64,000 nucleotides of DNA, from the NCBI GenBank assembly GCA_963731105.1, contig CAVSUM010000016.1, positions 62,001 to 126,000 on the forward strand, written 5' to 3'. Below, piece after piece: positions 1 through 9,385 of this stretch. Every line of letters starts with the position of its first letter. The first letter of the stretch is position 1. The translations under genes were made by a program, and so were the position numbers. The notes below the pieces were generated by a model that had not been told where the DNA came from, ran no database searches, and worked only from the letters and a program-made list of their open reading frames with translations. Origin of the DNA: RPQJ01 sp963731105 (GTDB lineage: Bacteria; Pseudomonadota; Gammaproteobacteria; Steroidobacterales; Steroidobacteraceae).

Positions 1-263
1 TACGCGGAGCCGTCCACCCAGTGATGGGCGCGCGGCAGCGGCGCCAGCACCTGCGTCGCCTGGAACGGAAAGCTGCCCGGGGCGCGACCATCCTCGAGAT
101 CCTGCGCGGCCTGCTCGAGCCGCGGCGCCAGCCGCGACCAGTCGTCGAGCGCGGCCTGCAGGGTCGGCGCGATGTGCGGTACCGGCAGCGCGCGCGCGAG
201 GTCGCGGCTCACGACGAGCAACTGGCCGTCGCGGGTGCCGTTCCTGAGCGAGGCGAACTTCAC
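1..263 (-). CDS. Fumarylacetoacetate hydrolase, N-terminal part (gene runs off the window)
   Basis: The last step of tyrosine/homogentisate breakdown splits fumarylacetoacetate into fumarate and acetoacetate. Only the first 87 residues are present. They begin MKFASLRNGTRDGQLLVVSR, which fits the N-terminal domain of the bacterial fumarylacetoacetase family. The start is a GTG that overlaps the TGA stop of hmgA (GTGA), so the two genes are translationally coupled. No active-site residues lie in the visible part. The family is inferred from the N-terminal sequence and its place behind hppD-hmgA. Confidence 0.82.
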   Translation of the reverse strand, partial: MKFASLRNGTRDGQLLVVSRDLARALPVPHIAPTLQAALDDWSRLAPRLEQAAQDLEDGRAPGSFPFQATQVLAPLPRAHHWVDGSA

Positions 264-1393
264 GGCCGGCCCTTCCAGCTGTCGACGTAGCCCGTCCATT
301 CGACGGCCGCCGCGCCGCTGCCGGCCTCGAGCGCGTCGCGGGTGTCGATCATCACTGCGTATTCGTCGGTCGCCGGCTTGGGCTGCGTGAACATGCGCGT
401 CAGTGCCTTCGGATGCGGCCCGTGCGTGAAGCCGCCCGGATGGAAGGTCAGCATGCCGGGATGGATGTTGTCGCGGCTGAAGAAATCGCCCGCGTGATAG
501 AACAGCACCTCGTCGTAGTCGTCGTTGTTGTGGAAGAACGGCACCTTGAGCGCGCCCGGGTCGGTCTCGAACGGCCGCGGCGCGAAGGTGCAGACCACGA
601 AACGGTTGGCGACGAAGGTCGTGTGCGCCGACGGCGGCAGGTGGTAGCGATGGCTCATCAGCGGCCGCAGGTCGCGCACGTTGATGCGCACCACCGACAG
701 CTCGCCGTGCCAGCCGATCGCGTCGAGCGGGTTGAACGGATAGGTGATCAGCGACAGCGCGTTGCGCCGCTTCACCTCCACCTGCCACGGGCCGTCGTCG
801 GCCTGCTGCGCGAGGAATGCGGCGTCGATCCGTGGCGTGTCGAGCAGCGCCGGATCGAAGATCGCGTGGTTACCGACCAGGCCCTTGTCCGGCAGCGCGT
901 AACTGGAATTGGTCGCCTCGACCAGCAGCACGTCGAGCGGTGCCGCGGTCGCGATGCGCCACAGGGTGCCGCGCGGCAGCACCACGTAGTCGCCCGCTTC
1001 GATGGCCAGGCGGCCGAAGTCACAGTAGAGCTCGCCCTGCCCCGCGTGGATGAACAGCAGCTCGTCACCGTCCGCGTTGCGGGCGAGGCGCGGCATGTTG
1101 CCCGCCAGGCGCCAGTAGCGGATGCGGCAGTGCGCATTGACCAGCACCTCGTGCGCCGCCCACGGGCCTTCGGCGCCCGCCGGCAACTTCGCGAGGTCGA
1201 ACGCGCGCGGCTGCAGCGGCCCGGTGAAGTCGGTCCAGCCGGTCGGCGGGTGACGGTGATGGAAGAAGGCCGCCGGGCCGAAGAACCCTTCCTTGCTCAT
1301 CTCGCGCTCGTAGGTGCCCTCCGGCAGGTCGCAATGCGCCTGCCGCGACGCCGTACCCTCGACCCGCGACACCGGAATGTATCTCTTCACCAC
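260..1393 (-). CDS. hmgA: Homogentisate 1,2-dioxygenase
   Basis: Opens the homogentisate ring to maleylacetoacetate with a mononuclear non-haem iron, in the cytoplasm. The 377-residue protein has the usual bacterial length. The C-terminal cupin half carries the expected iron ligands: His288 in FFHNND, Glu295 in YDEV, and His324 in GGFTHGPHP. The start chosen is the first of two consecutive GTG codons, just downstream of GAGGGGA. Its substrate is made by the upstream hppD product and its product feeds the overlapping hydrolase gene, so the three form one catabolic operon. The gap to hppD is filled by a heptamer repeat. Confidence 0.96.
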   Translation of the reverse strand: MVKRYIPVSRVEGTASRQAHCDLPEGTYEREMSKEGFFGPAAFFHHRHPPTGWTDFTGPLQPRAFDLAKLPAGAEGPWAAHEVLVNAHCRIRYWRLAGNMPRLARNADGDELLFIHAGQGELYCDFGRLAIEAGDYVVLPRGTLWRIATAAPLDVLLVEATNSSYALPDKGLVGNHAIFDPALLDTPRIDAAFLAQQADDGPWQVEVKRRNALSLITYPFNPLDAIGWHGELSVVRINVRDLRPLMSHRYHLPPSAHTTFVANRFVVCTFAPRPFETDPGALKVPFFHNNDDYDEVLFYHAGDFFSRDNIHPGMLTFHPGGFTHGPHPKALTRMFTQPKPATDEYAVMIDTRDALEAGSGAAAVEWTGYVDSWKGRP

Positions 1394-1407
1394 CGTCCCC
1401 TCTTCCC

Positions 1408-1435
1408 TATCCGCTATCCGCTATCCGCTATCCGC
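1408..1435. repeat. Single-arm heptamer array, 4 x TATCCGC (minus strand GCGGATA)
   Basis: Four perfect tandem 7-bp units lie in the 45-bp gap between hppD and hmgA. The array starts 3 nt after the hppD stop (on the minus strand, GGAA then GCGGATA) and ends 14 nt before the hmgA start. Unlike the copies at 47.0 and 48.5 kb, no inverted partner is present, so this is either one arm or a decayed element. Confidence 0.9.
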
Positions 1436-1438
1436 TTC

Positions 1439-2485
1439 CTAGATCACGCCCCGCCGTTCCTGGTCGAGCTCGATCGACTCGAACAGCGCGCGGAAATTGC
1501 CTTCGCCGAAGCCCTCGTTGCCCTTGCGCTGGATGATCTCGAAGAAGATCGGGCCGATCACGTTCTTCGTGAAGATCTGCAGCAGGATGCCGTCCGCGGC
1601 GCTGCCGTCGATCAGGATCCGGCGGCGGGCCAGCTCGTCGAGCGACTCGCGGTGCCCGGTGACGCGGGCATTGACGCCCTCGTAGTAGGTGTCGGGCGTG
1701 TCCTGGAACTCGATGCCGTTGCGACGCAGCTGGTCGACCGTGGCGTAGATGTCTTCGGTCGAGAGCGCGATGTGCTGGATGCCCTCGCCCTTGTACTCGC
1801 GCAGGTATTCCTCGATCTGCGACTTGTCGTCCTGCGACTCGTTGATCGGGATGCGGATCTTGCCGCAGGGGCTGGTCATGGCGCGGCTGAGCAGCCCGGT
1901 CTTGCGGCCCTCGATGTCGAAGTAGCGGATCTCGCGGAAATTGAACAGGCGCTCGTAGAAGCCGGACCAATGGTCCATGTGGCCGCGCTGCACGTTGTGC
2001 GTCAGGTGGTCGATGACGGCGAGGCCCGCCGCAACGCCAGGCACCGGCTGCGCCACCGGCACGAAGTCGACGTCGTAGATGGTGCGATCGCCGTAGCGAT
2101 CGACCAGGTAGATGATGCTGCCGCCGATGCCCTCGATCGCCGGGATGTTGAGTTCCATGGGACCGACCGGCGACTGCACCGGCGTGGCACCGAGCTCGAC
2201 CGCGCGCTTGAATGCCGCCGCAGCATCCCGGACGCGGAATCCCATCGCGCAGGCCGACGGACCGTGCTGCTGGGCGAAGCGCTGGCCGAAGCCGCCCGGC
2301 TCGGCGTTGATGATGAAGTTGACGTCGCCCTGCCGGTGCAGCGTGACGTTCTTGCTGCGGTGGCGAGCCGTGACCGGGAAACCCATGCGCTCGAACAGCG
2401 AGCGCAGCAGCTCCGGGTCCGGCGCGGTGTACTCGACGAACTCGAAGCCGTCGGTGCCCATCGGGTTGTCGAAGAGATCGGCCAT
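1439..2485 (-). CDS. hppD: 4-hydroxyphenylpyruvate dioxygenase
   Basis: Converts 4-hydroxyphenylpyruvate to homogentisate, the entry step of this operon. The start is the ATG giving MADLFDNPMG, which has GGGGGA about 6 nt upstream; the longer open frame has no such signal. The protein is 348 residues, normal for bacterial enzymes, with two vicinal-oxygen-chelate halves. The Fe(II) ligands are visible: His160 (IDHLTH), His238 (QHIALST) and Glu316 (IFFEIIQ). The stop codon abuts the heptamer array that separates it from hmgA. Confidence 0.96.
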   Translation of the reverse strand: MADLFDNPMGTDGFEFVEYTAPDPELLRSLFERMGFPVTARHRSKNVTLHRQGDVNFIINAEPGGFGQRFAQQHGPSACAMGFRVRDAAAAFKRAVELGATPVQSPVGPMELNIPAIEGIGGSIIYLVDRYGDRTIYDVDFVPVAQPVPGVAAGLAVIDHLTHNVQRGHMDHWSGFYERLFNFREIRYFDIEGRKTGLLSRAMTSPCGKIRIPINESQDDKSQIEEYLREYKGEGIQHIALSTEDIYATVDQLRRNGIEFQDTPDTYYEGVNARVTGHRESLDELARRRILIDGSAADGILLQIFTKNVIGPIFFEIIQRKGNEGFGEGNFRALFESIELDQERRGVI

Positions 2486-2591
2486 GGTCGTCCCCCGGCG
2501 AAATGGTTTCAGGTGAAACTGTAGCGGCGCGATGGTACTGCAGCTGCAGTGCAGCATGCCAATCGGGGGTGGGTCGCGGGCGCCGGAGCCG

Positions 2592-4366
2592 TCAGCGGCC
2601 GGCGATCAGCGCAAGGAAGCGCGGTTCGCTGCGCAGCACGTCGAGATCCGGGTCGTGCGCCAGCCAGCGGAAGTTCTCGTAGCCGCCGGCGACTGCCCGC
2701 TCGAGTGCGGCCAGTGCCTGCTCGATCTCCCGCAGCGTGGCATACAGGCACGCGCAGTTGTAGAGCATCATCGGATCGCCCGGACTCAGTTCCACCGCCA
2801 TCGCACCCTCGCGGATGGCTTCGTCCTTGCGGCCCAGCTTGGCGAGCGACGACGCGTAGAAGATCCGCGCCCGGGCGTCGTCCGGGTTCTGCAGCAGGTA
2901 GTTCGGCAGCAGCTCGAGCAGGCGGTTCTCCGCCGCGTCGGCCTCGGCCCGTTGCTTCAGGTTCTCGTAGGTCTGCGCGAGGTCGGCGTAGGCGGCATAG
3001 AAGCCCGGCTTGATGTCGATCACGCGCTGGAACTGCGCCAGCGCCTGCTCGTATTCGCCGCTCGAGAAATGGATGCGCCCGAGCGTCCAGTAGGCGATGA
3101 AGTCGTCCGGGTCGAGCTCGATGGCCTTGCGGCTCGACGCGGCGGCCTCGTCGAACTTGCCCCAGATGAAGTACGACAGGCCCATGGCCGCGTAGGCCTC
3201 CGGCAGGTTGCTGTCGTACATCAGCGCCTTGAAGCTCAGCTCCTGGGCCTTGGTGCGGTACTTCTCCTCGCGCGAGAACCACTGGTACATCTGGCCGTAG
3301 GCGCTCGAGCAGCCGGCGTACGCGGCCGCGTAGCGCGGGTCGAGCTCGATGGCCTTCTCGAACAGCTGGATCGCGTACTCGACGCTGCGCTTGGTGAGCC
3401 GATACAGGTAGTCCTGGCCGCGCAGGTACAGGTCGTAGGCCTGCGCGTTGACGGTCTGGCGCTTGGTCAGCGACACCTGCTCGGAGAACGTGAGCTTGAG
3501 CTTCAGCGCCTCGACGATCTGCTGCGCGACCTGCTCCTGGATGTCGAAGATGTCGTCGAGCTTGCCCTTGTAGGTGTTGCCCCACAGCTGCCGGTTGGTC
3601 GCGACGTCGACCAGCTGCACGGTGATGCGCACCGAGTCCTGGAAGCGACGCACGCTGCCGCCGACGATGTAGCGCGCGCCGAGCTCGTTGCCGACGGCGC
3701 GGATGTCCTGCTTGCGCCCCTTGTACTGCATCGAGGCCCAGCGCGAGACGAGCTCGATGTCGTTCACCAGCGACAGGCGCGCGATCAGCTCGTCGGTGAG
3801 CCCGTCGCTGAAATAGTCGGCCTCGGGATCCGGGCTGAGGTTGTCGAACGGCAGTACCGCGAGCGCGTTCGATCCGGCCGTCGCCTCGGCGCCACCGCAC
3901 CAGGCGATTGCGCCGCACCGGTCTCCGCGGCCGCTGCCGGCGGTTGCGGCGGTGCGACCTGCACGCCGAGCTTCTGCAGCGACCGGACGATCGACTCGAG
4001 GTTCTGGCCCGGGTCGCCCTGGAAGTACTCGATCTGCTGGATGCCGGCGAGCGGGTACTTGAGGCTCGGCGGGATCACGGTCGGCTCGAGCAGCACCGGC
4101 AGGATGTGGCCCTTGCGCTCGCTGGCGAGCACGACTTCCTTGGCGACGTTGTGCGACCGCACGGCCGACTCCGACACCATCAGCAGCAGCACCTTGGCAC
4201 TGTCGAGGGCGTTGACGATGGCCTCGCCCCACAGGGCCGCGCCGTCGATCCCGCCCTGGTCGATCCAGATGCTGACCCCGGCGTTGCGCAGCTGCGACGC
4301 GAGGTCGAGGACGCGGTCCTTGTCCTCGCGGGAGTAGCTGATGAAAACGTCCGCGGTCTGTGTCAT
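2592..4366 (-). CDS. TIR domain / TolB-like / TPR protein, one frameshift
   Basis: The N-terminal ~130 residues form a TIR domain: FISYSREDKDR at the start, then SIWID, and NVAKEVVLA with a glutamate placed like the catalytic Glu of NAD-cleaving TIR enzymes. A proline/alanine linker follows, then a FlgO/TolB-like segment (LAVLPFDNLSPDPEADYFSD) and at least six TPR units to the C-terminus. The reading frame breaks once, near 3885-3905 in the linker; restored, the protein is about 590 residues. TIR-TPR proteins of this design are common in soil bacteria and their substrates are mostly unknown. Whether this one is an NADase cannot be told here. It is monocistronic, with no defence partner beside it. 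Confidence 0.72.
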
Positions 4367-4455
4367 CGGCGTCGATCGGGCTGGTCCGGGCCGTCAAGGC
4401 TAGCCGATCACGACCACGCATGGTACTGGCGGGTGCCGGGGACGGGGGCGCAGGG

Positions 4456-4461
4456 TATATT
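4456..4461 (+). promoter_or_regulatory. Possible -10 element upstream of the intradiol dioxygenase
   Basis: TATATT lies about 53 nt before the probable GTG start, in a G-rich stretch. I see no convincing -35 at 16-18 nt, so this is only a candidate. Confidence 0.25.
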
Positions 4462-4513
4462 CGAGGCGCGACGACCGCCGCTCGATGACCTCAAGAAAAG
4501 CAGGGGGAACCAA

Positions 4514-5201
4514 GTGAACCGACCGATCCCGGATCAACCGGCGCGAGGTGCTGGGCGCCACGCTGGCATTGCCCCTGGGCGCGCTCGCGGCGCCCAGCCA
4601 GGCGGCGGCCGCGACCTGCGGTGCGACGCCGCGGCAGACCAGCGGCCCGTTTTTCCCGGTGTTCGACCAGCTGGACAAGGACGTCGACCTGACGCGCCTG
4701 ACAGGCCACGACGGGGCCGCGGACGGCGTGGTCATCCGTGTGCAAGGCCGGGTGCTGGACGAGGCGTGCCAGCCGGTCGCGGGGGCGCTGGTGGATCTCT
4801 GGCAGGCCGACGCGAACGGTCGCTACTCGCATCCGGCCGACCCCAATCCAGCGCCGCGCGATCCCAATTTCCAGGGCTGGGGCCAGGCCGTCACGGATGC
4901 GACCGGTGCCTATTCGTTCCGCACCATCAAGCCGGCCGCCTACCCGCTGGCATTCCTCGACGGCCAGCCCGACGCAAGCAAGGGCTACCGCACGCCGCAC
5001 ATCCACTTTCGCGTCTCGAAGCGCGGGTTTCGCGAACTCTCCACGCAGATGTACTTCGCCGGCGAAAAACTCAACGAGTCCGACCTCGTGCTCAAGCGCG
5101 TGCCGGAGGCCGAACGGCCCCGCGTGGTGATTGCGGGCGTGAAGTCGGGAGCGCAGGACCCGCCGCTGTTCAAGTTCGACCTGGTGATCACGCGCGGCTG
5201 A
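4514..5201 (+). CDS. Exported intradiol ring-cleavage dioxygenase, frameshift near the start
   Basis: The body matches the protocatechuate/catechol intradiol dioxygenase fold: SGPFFP, GRVLDEACQPV, LVDLWQADANGRYSHP (first Tyr ligand) and KGYRTPHIHFRV (Tyr, His, His ligands). The N-terminus reads NRREVLGATLALPLGALAA, a twin-arginine signal, so the enzyme is probably exported. That frame has no ATG. A GTG at 4514 preceded by GGGGGAA lies one base out of frame, and removing one C from the CCC at 4528-4530 joins them. The substrate is unknown; exported members are often called intradiol dioxygenase-like. It diverges from the TIR gene. Confidence 0.75.
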
Positions 5202-5211
5202 ACGCGGGAAT

Positions 5212-5286
5212 TGGTGGGCCGTGATGGGATCGAACCATCGACCAACTGGTTAAAAGCCAGCTGCTCTACCGCTGAGCTAACGGCCC
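5212..5286 (-). tRNA. tRNA-Lys (anticodon TTT)
   Basis: Full cloverleaf on the minus strand: acceptor GGGCCGT pairs with ACGGCCC, D-arm GCTCAGCGGTAGAGC, anticodon loop CTTTTAA in a CTGG/CCAG stem, and T-arm with GTTCGATCC. The 3' CCA is encoded. Its place after queC matches the gammaproteobacterial order cpoB-queE-queC-tRNA-Lys. Confidence 0.97.
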
Positions 5287-5329
5287 GCCCGGGGAAGGCC
5301 GCGCATGATAGCGGATCGCGCGCCCGCGA

Positions 5330-6040
5330 TCACCGATAGCGGGTCGGGTCGGGCATGCCGGCGGCGGCAAAGCCTTCGCGCCGCAGCCGGCAGGAATCGC
5401 AGCGCCCGCAGGCTCGGCCTTCCGCGTCCGCCTGGTAACAGGAGACGGTCAGCGCGTAATCCACGCCCAGCGCCTGCCCGCGGCGGATGATCTCGGCCTT
5501 GCTGAGGGCGATCAGCGGCGCACGGATGCTGAGCGGCACGGCGTCCTCGACACCGGCACGCGTCGCGAGGTTGGCCATGCGTTCAAAGGCCGCCACGAAT
5601 TCCGGGCGGCAGTCCGGGTAGCCGGAGTAATCCACGGCATTGACGCCGATGAAGATGTCGTGCGCGCCGAGCACCTCGCTCCAGGCGAGCGCCAGCGACA
5701 GGAACACCGTGTTCCGCGCCGGCACGTAGGTCACCGGGATGCCGGTGGTGGGCGCCTCCGGCACGGCGATGCCGGGATCGGTCAGCGCCGATCCGCCGAA
5801 CATGGCGAGGTCGATGCGCATGACGCGGTGCTCGATCGCGCCGAGCGCGGACGCCACCCGGGCGGCGGCGGCCAGTTCCGCTTCGTGCCGCTGCCCGTAG
5901 GCAAAGCTCAGCGCGTGGCAGGCGTAGCCTTCGGCGCGAGCAATCGCGAGGCAGGTGGCCGAATCGAGGCCGCCCGATACCAGCACCACGGCCGGTCGGC
6001 GCGAAGTCACCGCGGCATCGACGGGAGTTGATGGCGTCAT
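5330..6040 (-). CDS. queC: 7-cyano-7-deazaguanine synthase
   Basis: Converts carboxy-deazaguanine to preQ0 with ATP and ammonia in queuosine biosynthesis. The start is the ATG that overlaps the queE stop (ATGA); a longer frame runs back into queE and is unlikely. The N-terminal PP-loop reads VLVSGGLDSAT. The C-terminus carries a zinc site with one Cys in TVSCYQ and three in ACGRCDSCR. Length is 236 residues. It is the last protein gene of the queE-queC tail of the tol operon. Confidence 0.95.
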   Translation of the reverse strand: MTPSTPVDAAVTSRRPAVVLVSGGLDSATCLAIARAEGYACHALSFAYGQRHEAELAAAARVASALGAIEHRVMRIDLAMFGGSALTDPGIAVPEAPTTGIPVTYVPARNTVFLSLALAWSEVLGAHDIFIGVNAVDYSGYPDCRPEFVAAFERMANLATRAGVEDAVPLSIRAPLIALSKAEIIRRGQALGVDYALTVSCYQADAEGRACGRCDSCRLRREGFAAAGMPDPTRYR

Positions 6041-6675
6041 CGGCCCGGCTCGTTGCCCCAGAGGACCTTGTGCAGCTGCAGCTGGAAGCGCACCTCGAGC
6101 CGATCCTCGAGGATCCACTCGGCCAGCGTGCGTGGCTCCACCTGCCCCCAGCTCGGCGACATCAGCACCTGGCACGGCAGCGGGGAGCGTGCGTGCAACA
6201 GGTCACGCGCCCACTCGTAATCGGTGCGCGAGCACACCACGACCTTCAACTGATCGTGAGCGTTGAGCAGCTCGAGGTTGGCCAGGCGGTTGCGGCCCTC
6301 TTCGCCGGAGCCCGGCGTCTTCAGGTCCACCACGCGGCTCACGCGCGGATCGACCGGTGCGACGTCCATCGCGCCACTGGTCTCGAGCGACACCGCGAAC
6401 CCGGCGTCGCACAGCGCGGCCAGCAGCTCGAGGCAGGATTTCTGCGCCAGCGGCTCGCCGCCGGTGACGCACACGTGGCGCACGCGGCTGTCGCGGGCCA
6501 CCTGCAGCAACTCGCCGACGGTGCGCCACTCGCCGCCGTAGAACGCGTACTGCGTGTCGCAGTACACGCAGCGCAGCGGGCAGCCGGTGAGGCGGATGAA
6601 CAGCGTCGGCCAGCCGACCGCGTCCGCTTCGCCCTGGATCGATACGAACGTCTCGGTGAGCTTGAGGCGGCTCAC
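6037..6675 (-). CDS. queE: 7-carboxy-7-deazaguanine synthase (radical SAM)
   Basis: Rearranges 6-carboxy-tetrahydropterin to 7-carboxy-7-deazaguanine. The radical-SAM cluster motif is visible as CPLRCVYC (C-x3-C-x2-C, about residues 32-39), followed by VCVTGGEPL. It has 212 residues, with a GTG start overlapping the cpoB TGA (GTGA). It is coupled to queC downstream, so two successive preQ0 enzymes are made together. Confidence 0.94.
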   Translation of the reverse strand: MSRLKLTETFVSIQGEADAVGWPTLFIRLTGCPLRCVYCDTQYAFYGGEWRTVGELLQVARDSRVRHVCVTGGEPLAQKSCLELLAALCDAGFAVSLETSGAMDVAPVDPRVSRVVDLKTPGSGEEGRNRLANLELLNAHDQLKVVVCSRTDYEWARDLLHARSPLPCQVLMSPSWGQVEPRTLAEWILEDRLEVRFQLQLHKVLWGNEPGR

Positions 6676-7433
6676 CGCTTCTCGACGTCCATCCTCGTCA
6701 GCCGCTCGGTCGCAAGGCGCGCGGCCTCGGTGCCCGGGTAGCCGCTCACGACCTTTTCGAGCGTGGCCCGCGCGTTCTTGAAGGCTTTCAGCTCGTACTG
6801 GCAGTAGCCGACCTTGAGCTGCGCGTCCCCAGCCCGCTTCGAGTCCGGGTACTTCTGCAGCACGCTCAGGTAGGACACCAGCGCCGCCTGGTATTCCTTC
6901 TGCACGAAGTTCGCCTCGCCGAGCCAGTAGGCGGCGCTGTCGGCGCGCGGGCCGTCGGGGTACTTGGTGAGGTACAGCTGGAAGCCCCGCACCGCCTCCG
7001 GGTAGCGCCCGGCCTTGAGGGCCGCGAACGCATCGCCGTACAGGCCGCTCTCGTCCGCCGCGCGGATCGACTCCTCGGTCGGTGCCGTGCCGTCGGCCGC
7101 GGCCGGCGTCGTGGGCGCCGCGCCGTTCTCGATCAGCAGCAGGCGCCGGTCCAGGTCGGCATACAGTTCCCGCTGCTGCTGTTGCAGCTGCGTGAGTTCG
7201 TGCCGGGCTTCCTCGATCTGGCCGCGCAAGGTCCGCAGCTCGGCCCGCGCCGATTCAATCTGCTGCTGCATGGTCACGAGGCTCTGGTTGGCGCGCTCCA
7301 CGGTCGCGAGCCGCGAATCCATTTCGTTCGCGCGCGCTTCCAGCTCCTTGTTGCTGGCGGTTGCGTGGGCCAGCGCCGCCGACAGCAGCAGGACGGATGC
7401 GAGCAGGGTCGATGCCAGGCGCATGGAACTCAC
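6672..7433 (-). CDS. cpoB: Cell division coordinator CpoB (YbgF)
   Basis: Periplasmic Tol-associated protein that links outer-membrane constriction to PBP1B activity in the known family. A signal peptide (residues 1-25, ending AHATA) is followed by a long coiled coil rich in Glu/Gln/Leu (about 30-100), a low-complexity linker, and three TPR units (about 130-250; YPDGPRADSAAYWLGE is typical). It has 253 residues and lies 6 nt after pal, completing the tolQRAB-pal-cpoB operon. Confidence 0.93.
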   Translation of the reverse strand: MSSMRLASTLLASVLLLSAALAHATASNKELEARANEMDSRLATVERANQSLVTMQQQIESARAELRTLRGQIEEARHELTQLQQQQRELYADLDRRLLLIENGAAPTTPAAADGTAPTEESIRAADESGLYGDAFAALKAGRYPEAVRGFQLYLTKYPDGPRADSAAYWLGEANFVQKEYQAALVSYLSVLQKYPDSKRAGDAQLKVGYCQYELKAFKNARATLEKVVSGYPGTEAARLATERLTRMDVEKR

Positions 7434-7439
7434 CCTCGC

Positions 7440-7985
7440 CTACTGCGTGTGGACCATCTCGACGCGCCGGTTCTGCGCGAAGGCGGCCTCGTCCGATCCT
7501 TCCACGGCCGGGCGTTCCTCGCCGTAGCTCACCGTGGTGATCTGCGCCTCGGCCACGCCCTGCACCATCAGCGCGCGGCGCACCGTCTGCGCGCGGCGCT
7601 CGCCGAGGCCGATGTTGTACTCGCGCGAGCCGCGCTCGTCGGTGTGACCCTCGAGGCGCACGCGCGCGGTCGGGAACTTCACGAGGTAGGCCGCGTGCGC
7701 CGCCACGACCTGGACGTACTGCGGGCTGATTTCGCTGCTGTCGAAGTCGAAGTACACGACGCTCTTGCTCTTCAGGTCGGCAAGCGCCTGCTGCTGCGGC
7801 GTGAGGCTCGAGGCCGTGGTCGAGGTGCCAGCGCCGGCAGCCGCCTCGCCGTCCAGCCCGGCGCTGGTGGCCGCGCTGGTATCGACCGGCGGCGCCGCGG
7901 TCTCGTCGGGCTTGATGGGCTTCTGGCACGCCGCCAGTCCGAGGACCAGGACCGCCACGGCCAGAACCTGCATTCGCTTCATCAT
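7440..7985 (-). CDS. pal: Peptidoglycan-associated lipoprotein Pal
   Basis: Outer-membrane lipoprotein that binds peptidoglycan and TolB. The ATG chosen gives MMKRMQVLAVAVLVLGLAAC with a lipobox LAAC, and AGGAG lies 8 nt upstream. A Ser/Thr/Ala-rich tether leads to the OmpA-like domain (from VVYFDFDSS), with the peptidoglycan-binding signature GHTDERGSREYNIGLGERRA. Length is 181 residues. It sits between tolB and cpoB as usual. Confidence 0.96.
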   Translation of the reverse strand: MMKRMQVLAVAVLVLGLAACQKPIKPDETAAPPVDTSAATSAGLDGEAAAGAGTSTTASSLTPQQQALADLKSKSVVYFDFDSSEISPQYVQVVAAHAAYLVKFPTARVRLEGHTDERGSREYNIGLGERRAQTVRRALMVQGVAEAQITTVSYGEERPAVEGSDEAAFAQNRRVEMVHTQ

Positions 7986-8070
7986 TGCATCACTCCTGAA
8001 AAGGGCCCAGGCGCACCCACGCGCTCCCGGCAAAAAACTGCGCGCCTTGTACCATAACCGGACCCGCGGA

Positions 8071-9372
8071 TCACCCGCGGGGCCCGAACGGCTGCCACGC
8101 CGGCTCGCGCACGTCGCCCTGGTCGGAGCTGAGGCGCTGCTGGAACAGTCCGTCCGCCGAGGCGATCGCCAGCGAGCCGCGACTGCCCTCGCGCGTGGCG
8201 TAGATCACCAGCGCGCCGTTCGGCGCGAAGCTCGGCGACTCGTCCTGGCGGGCATTGGTGATCACCCGCAGGTTGCGCGACTGCAGGTTCAGCACGCCGA
8301 TGCGGTAGCCACCGCGATCGAGCGTGACCAGCAGCAGTTCCTGGCCGTCCGGCGACAGGCGCGGCCGCGCGTTGTAGCTGTTGGTGAAGGTGATGCGCTC
8401 GGCCTGCCGGGCCTCGCCGAGCGCCACGCGATAGACCTGCGCGCTGCCGGCGCGGTCCGACGTGAAATAGAGGCTCTGGCCGTCGCGGGACCATTCGGGC
8501 TCGGTGTCGATCGCCTCGTCGGAGGTGACCCGGGTCAGCGCCTGTGTGGCGAGCTCGAGCGTGTAGATGTCGAGGTTGCCTTCGCGCGAGAGGGTGACCG
8601 CCAGCTTGCGGCCGTCCGGCGACCAGGCCGGCGCGCCGTTGATGCCGGCACGGGCCGATACTCGCCGGCGCTCACCCGAGGCGAGCCGCTGCACGTAGAT
8701 CGCCGACACCTTGCTCTCGAATGACACGTACGCGAGGTCCTGGCCATCCGGCGACCACGCGGGCGACATGATCGGCTCGCGCGACTCGAGGATGGTGCGC
8801 GGGTTGTAGCCGTCGGCGTCCGCGACGATCAGGCGGTAGCGCTGCGCCGGCGGCTTGCCGTCGACCGCTACGTAAGCGATACGTGTAGCGAACGCACCCG
8901 GGATGCCGGTGAGCCGCTCGAAGATCAGGTCGGCGATGCGGTGCGCGGTGGCACGCTGTCCGCCCGCGCCGAGCGGCAGCCGCTGGTTGAGCAGCGAGGC
9001 GCCGGTGCGCACGTTGTGCAGCTCGAAGCTCACGGCGTCGGCCTCGACGCGCCCGACCACGATGAAGTCGGCACGCAGCAGCCGCCAGTCCTCGAAGCGG
9101 ATCTCGCTGCCGGCGGTGGGGCGCGCCACCATGTCGCGCCGCTCGAGCGGCGCGAAACGACCGCTCATGCGCAGGTCGTTGGCGATCACCGCCGCCACGT
9201 CGGTCGCGGCTCCCTCGGCCTGGCCGCCGAACGGCACCACCGCGATCGGGACCGCGTCGCGCACGCCCTGGGTGATGTCGAGGCGCAGCTGCGCCTGGCT
9301 CGGCAGGGCGACGAGCAGCAGTGCAGCCGCCGCCAGCCAGGCCGCAAGACTGGGTCCGGAACGCTCGAACAA
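8071..9372 (-). CDS. tolB: Tol-Pal translocation protein TolB
   Basis: Periplasmic beta-propeller that cycles between Pal and TolA. It has a signal peptide (to SQAQ, about residue 28), an N-terminal TolB domain (about 30-165), and five propeller blades marked by SPDG/APNG repeats (SPAWSPDG, APAWSPDG, PEWSRDG, PRLSPDG, PSFAPNG). Length is 433 residues, normal for the family. Confidence 0.96.
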   Translation of the reverse strand: MFERSGPSLAAWLAAAALLLVALPSQAQLRLDITQGVRDAVPIAVVPFGGQAEGAATDVAAVIANDLRMSGRFAPLERRDMVARPTAGSEIRFEDWRLLRADFIVVGRVEADAVSFELHNVRTGASLLNQRLPLGAGGQRATAHRIADLIFERLTGIPGAFATRIAYVAVDGKPPAQRYRLIVADADGYNPRTILESREPIMSPAWSPDGQDLAYVSFESKVSAIYVQRLASGERRRVSARAGINGAPAWSPDGRKLAVTLSREGNLDIYTLELATQALTRVTSDEAIDTEPEWSRDGQSLYFTSDRAGSAQVYRVALGEARQAERITFTNSYNARPRLSPDGQELLLVTLDRGGYRIGVLNLQSRNLRVITNARQDESPSFAPNGALVIYATREGSRGSLAIASADGLFQQRLSSDQGDVREPAWQPFGPRG

Positions 9373-9385
9373 CTGGCAGCATCAT

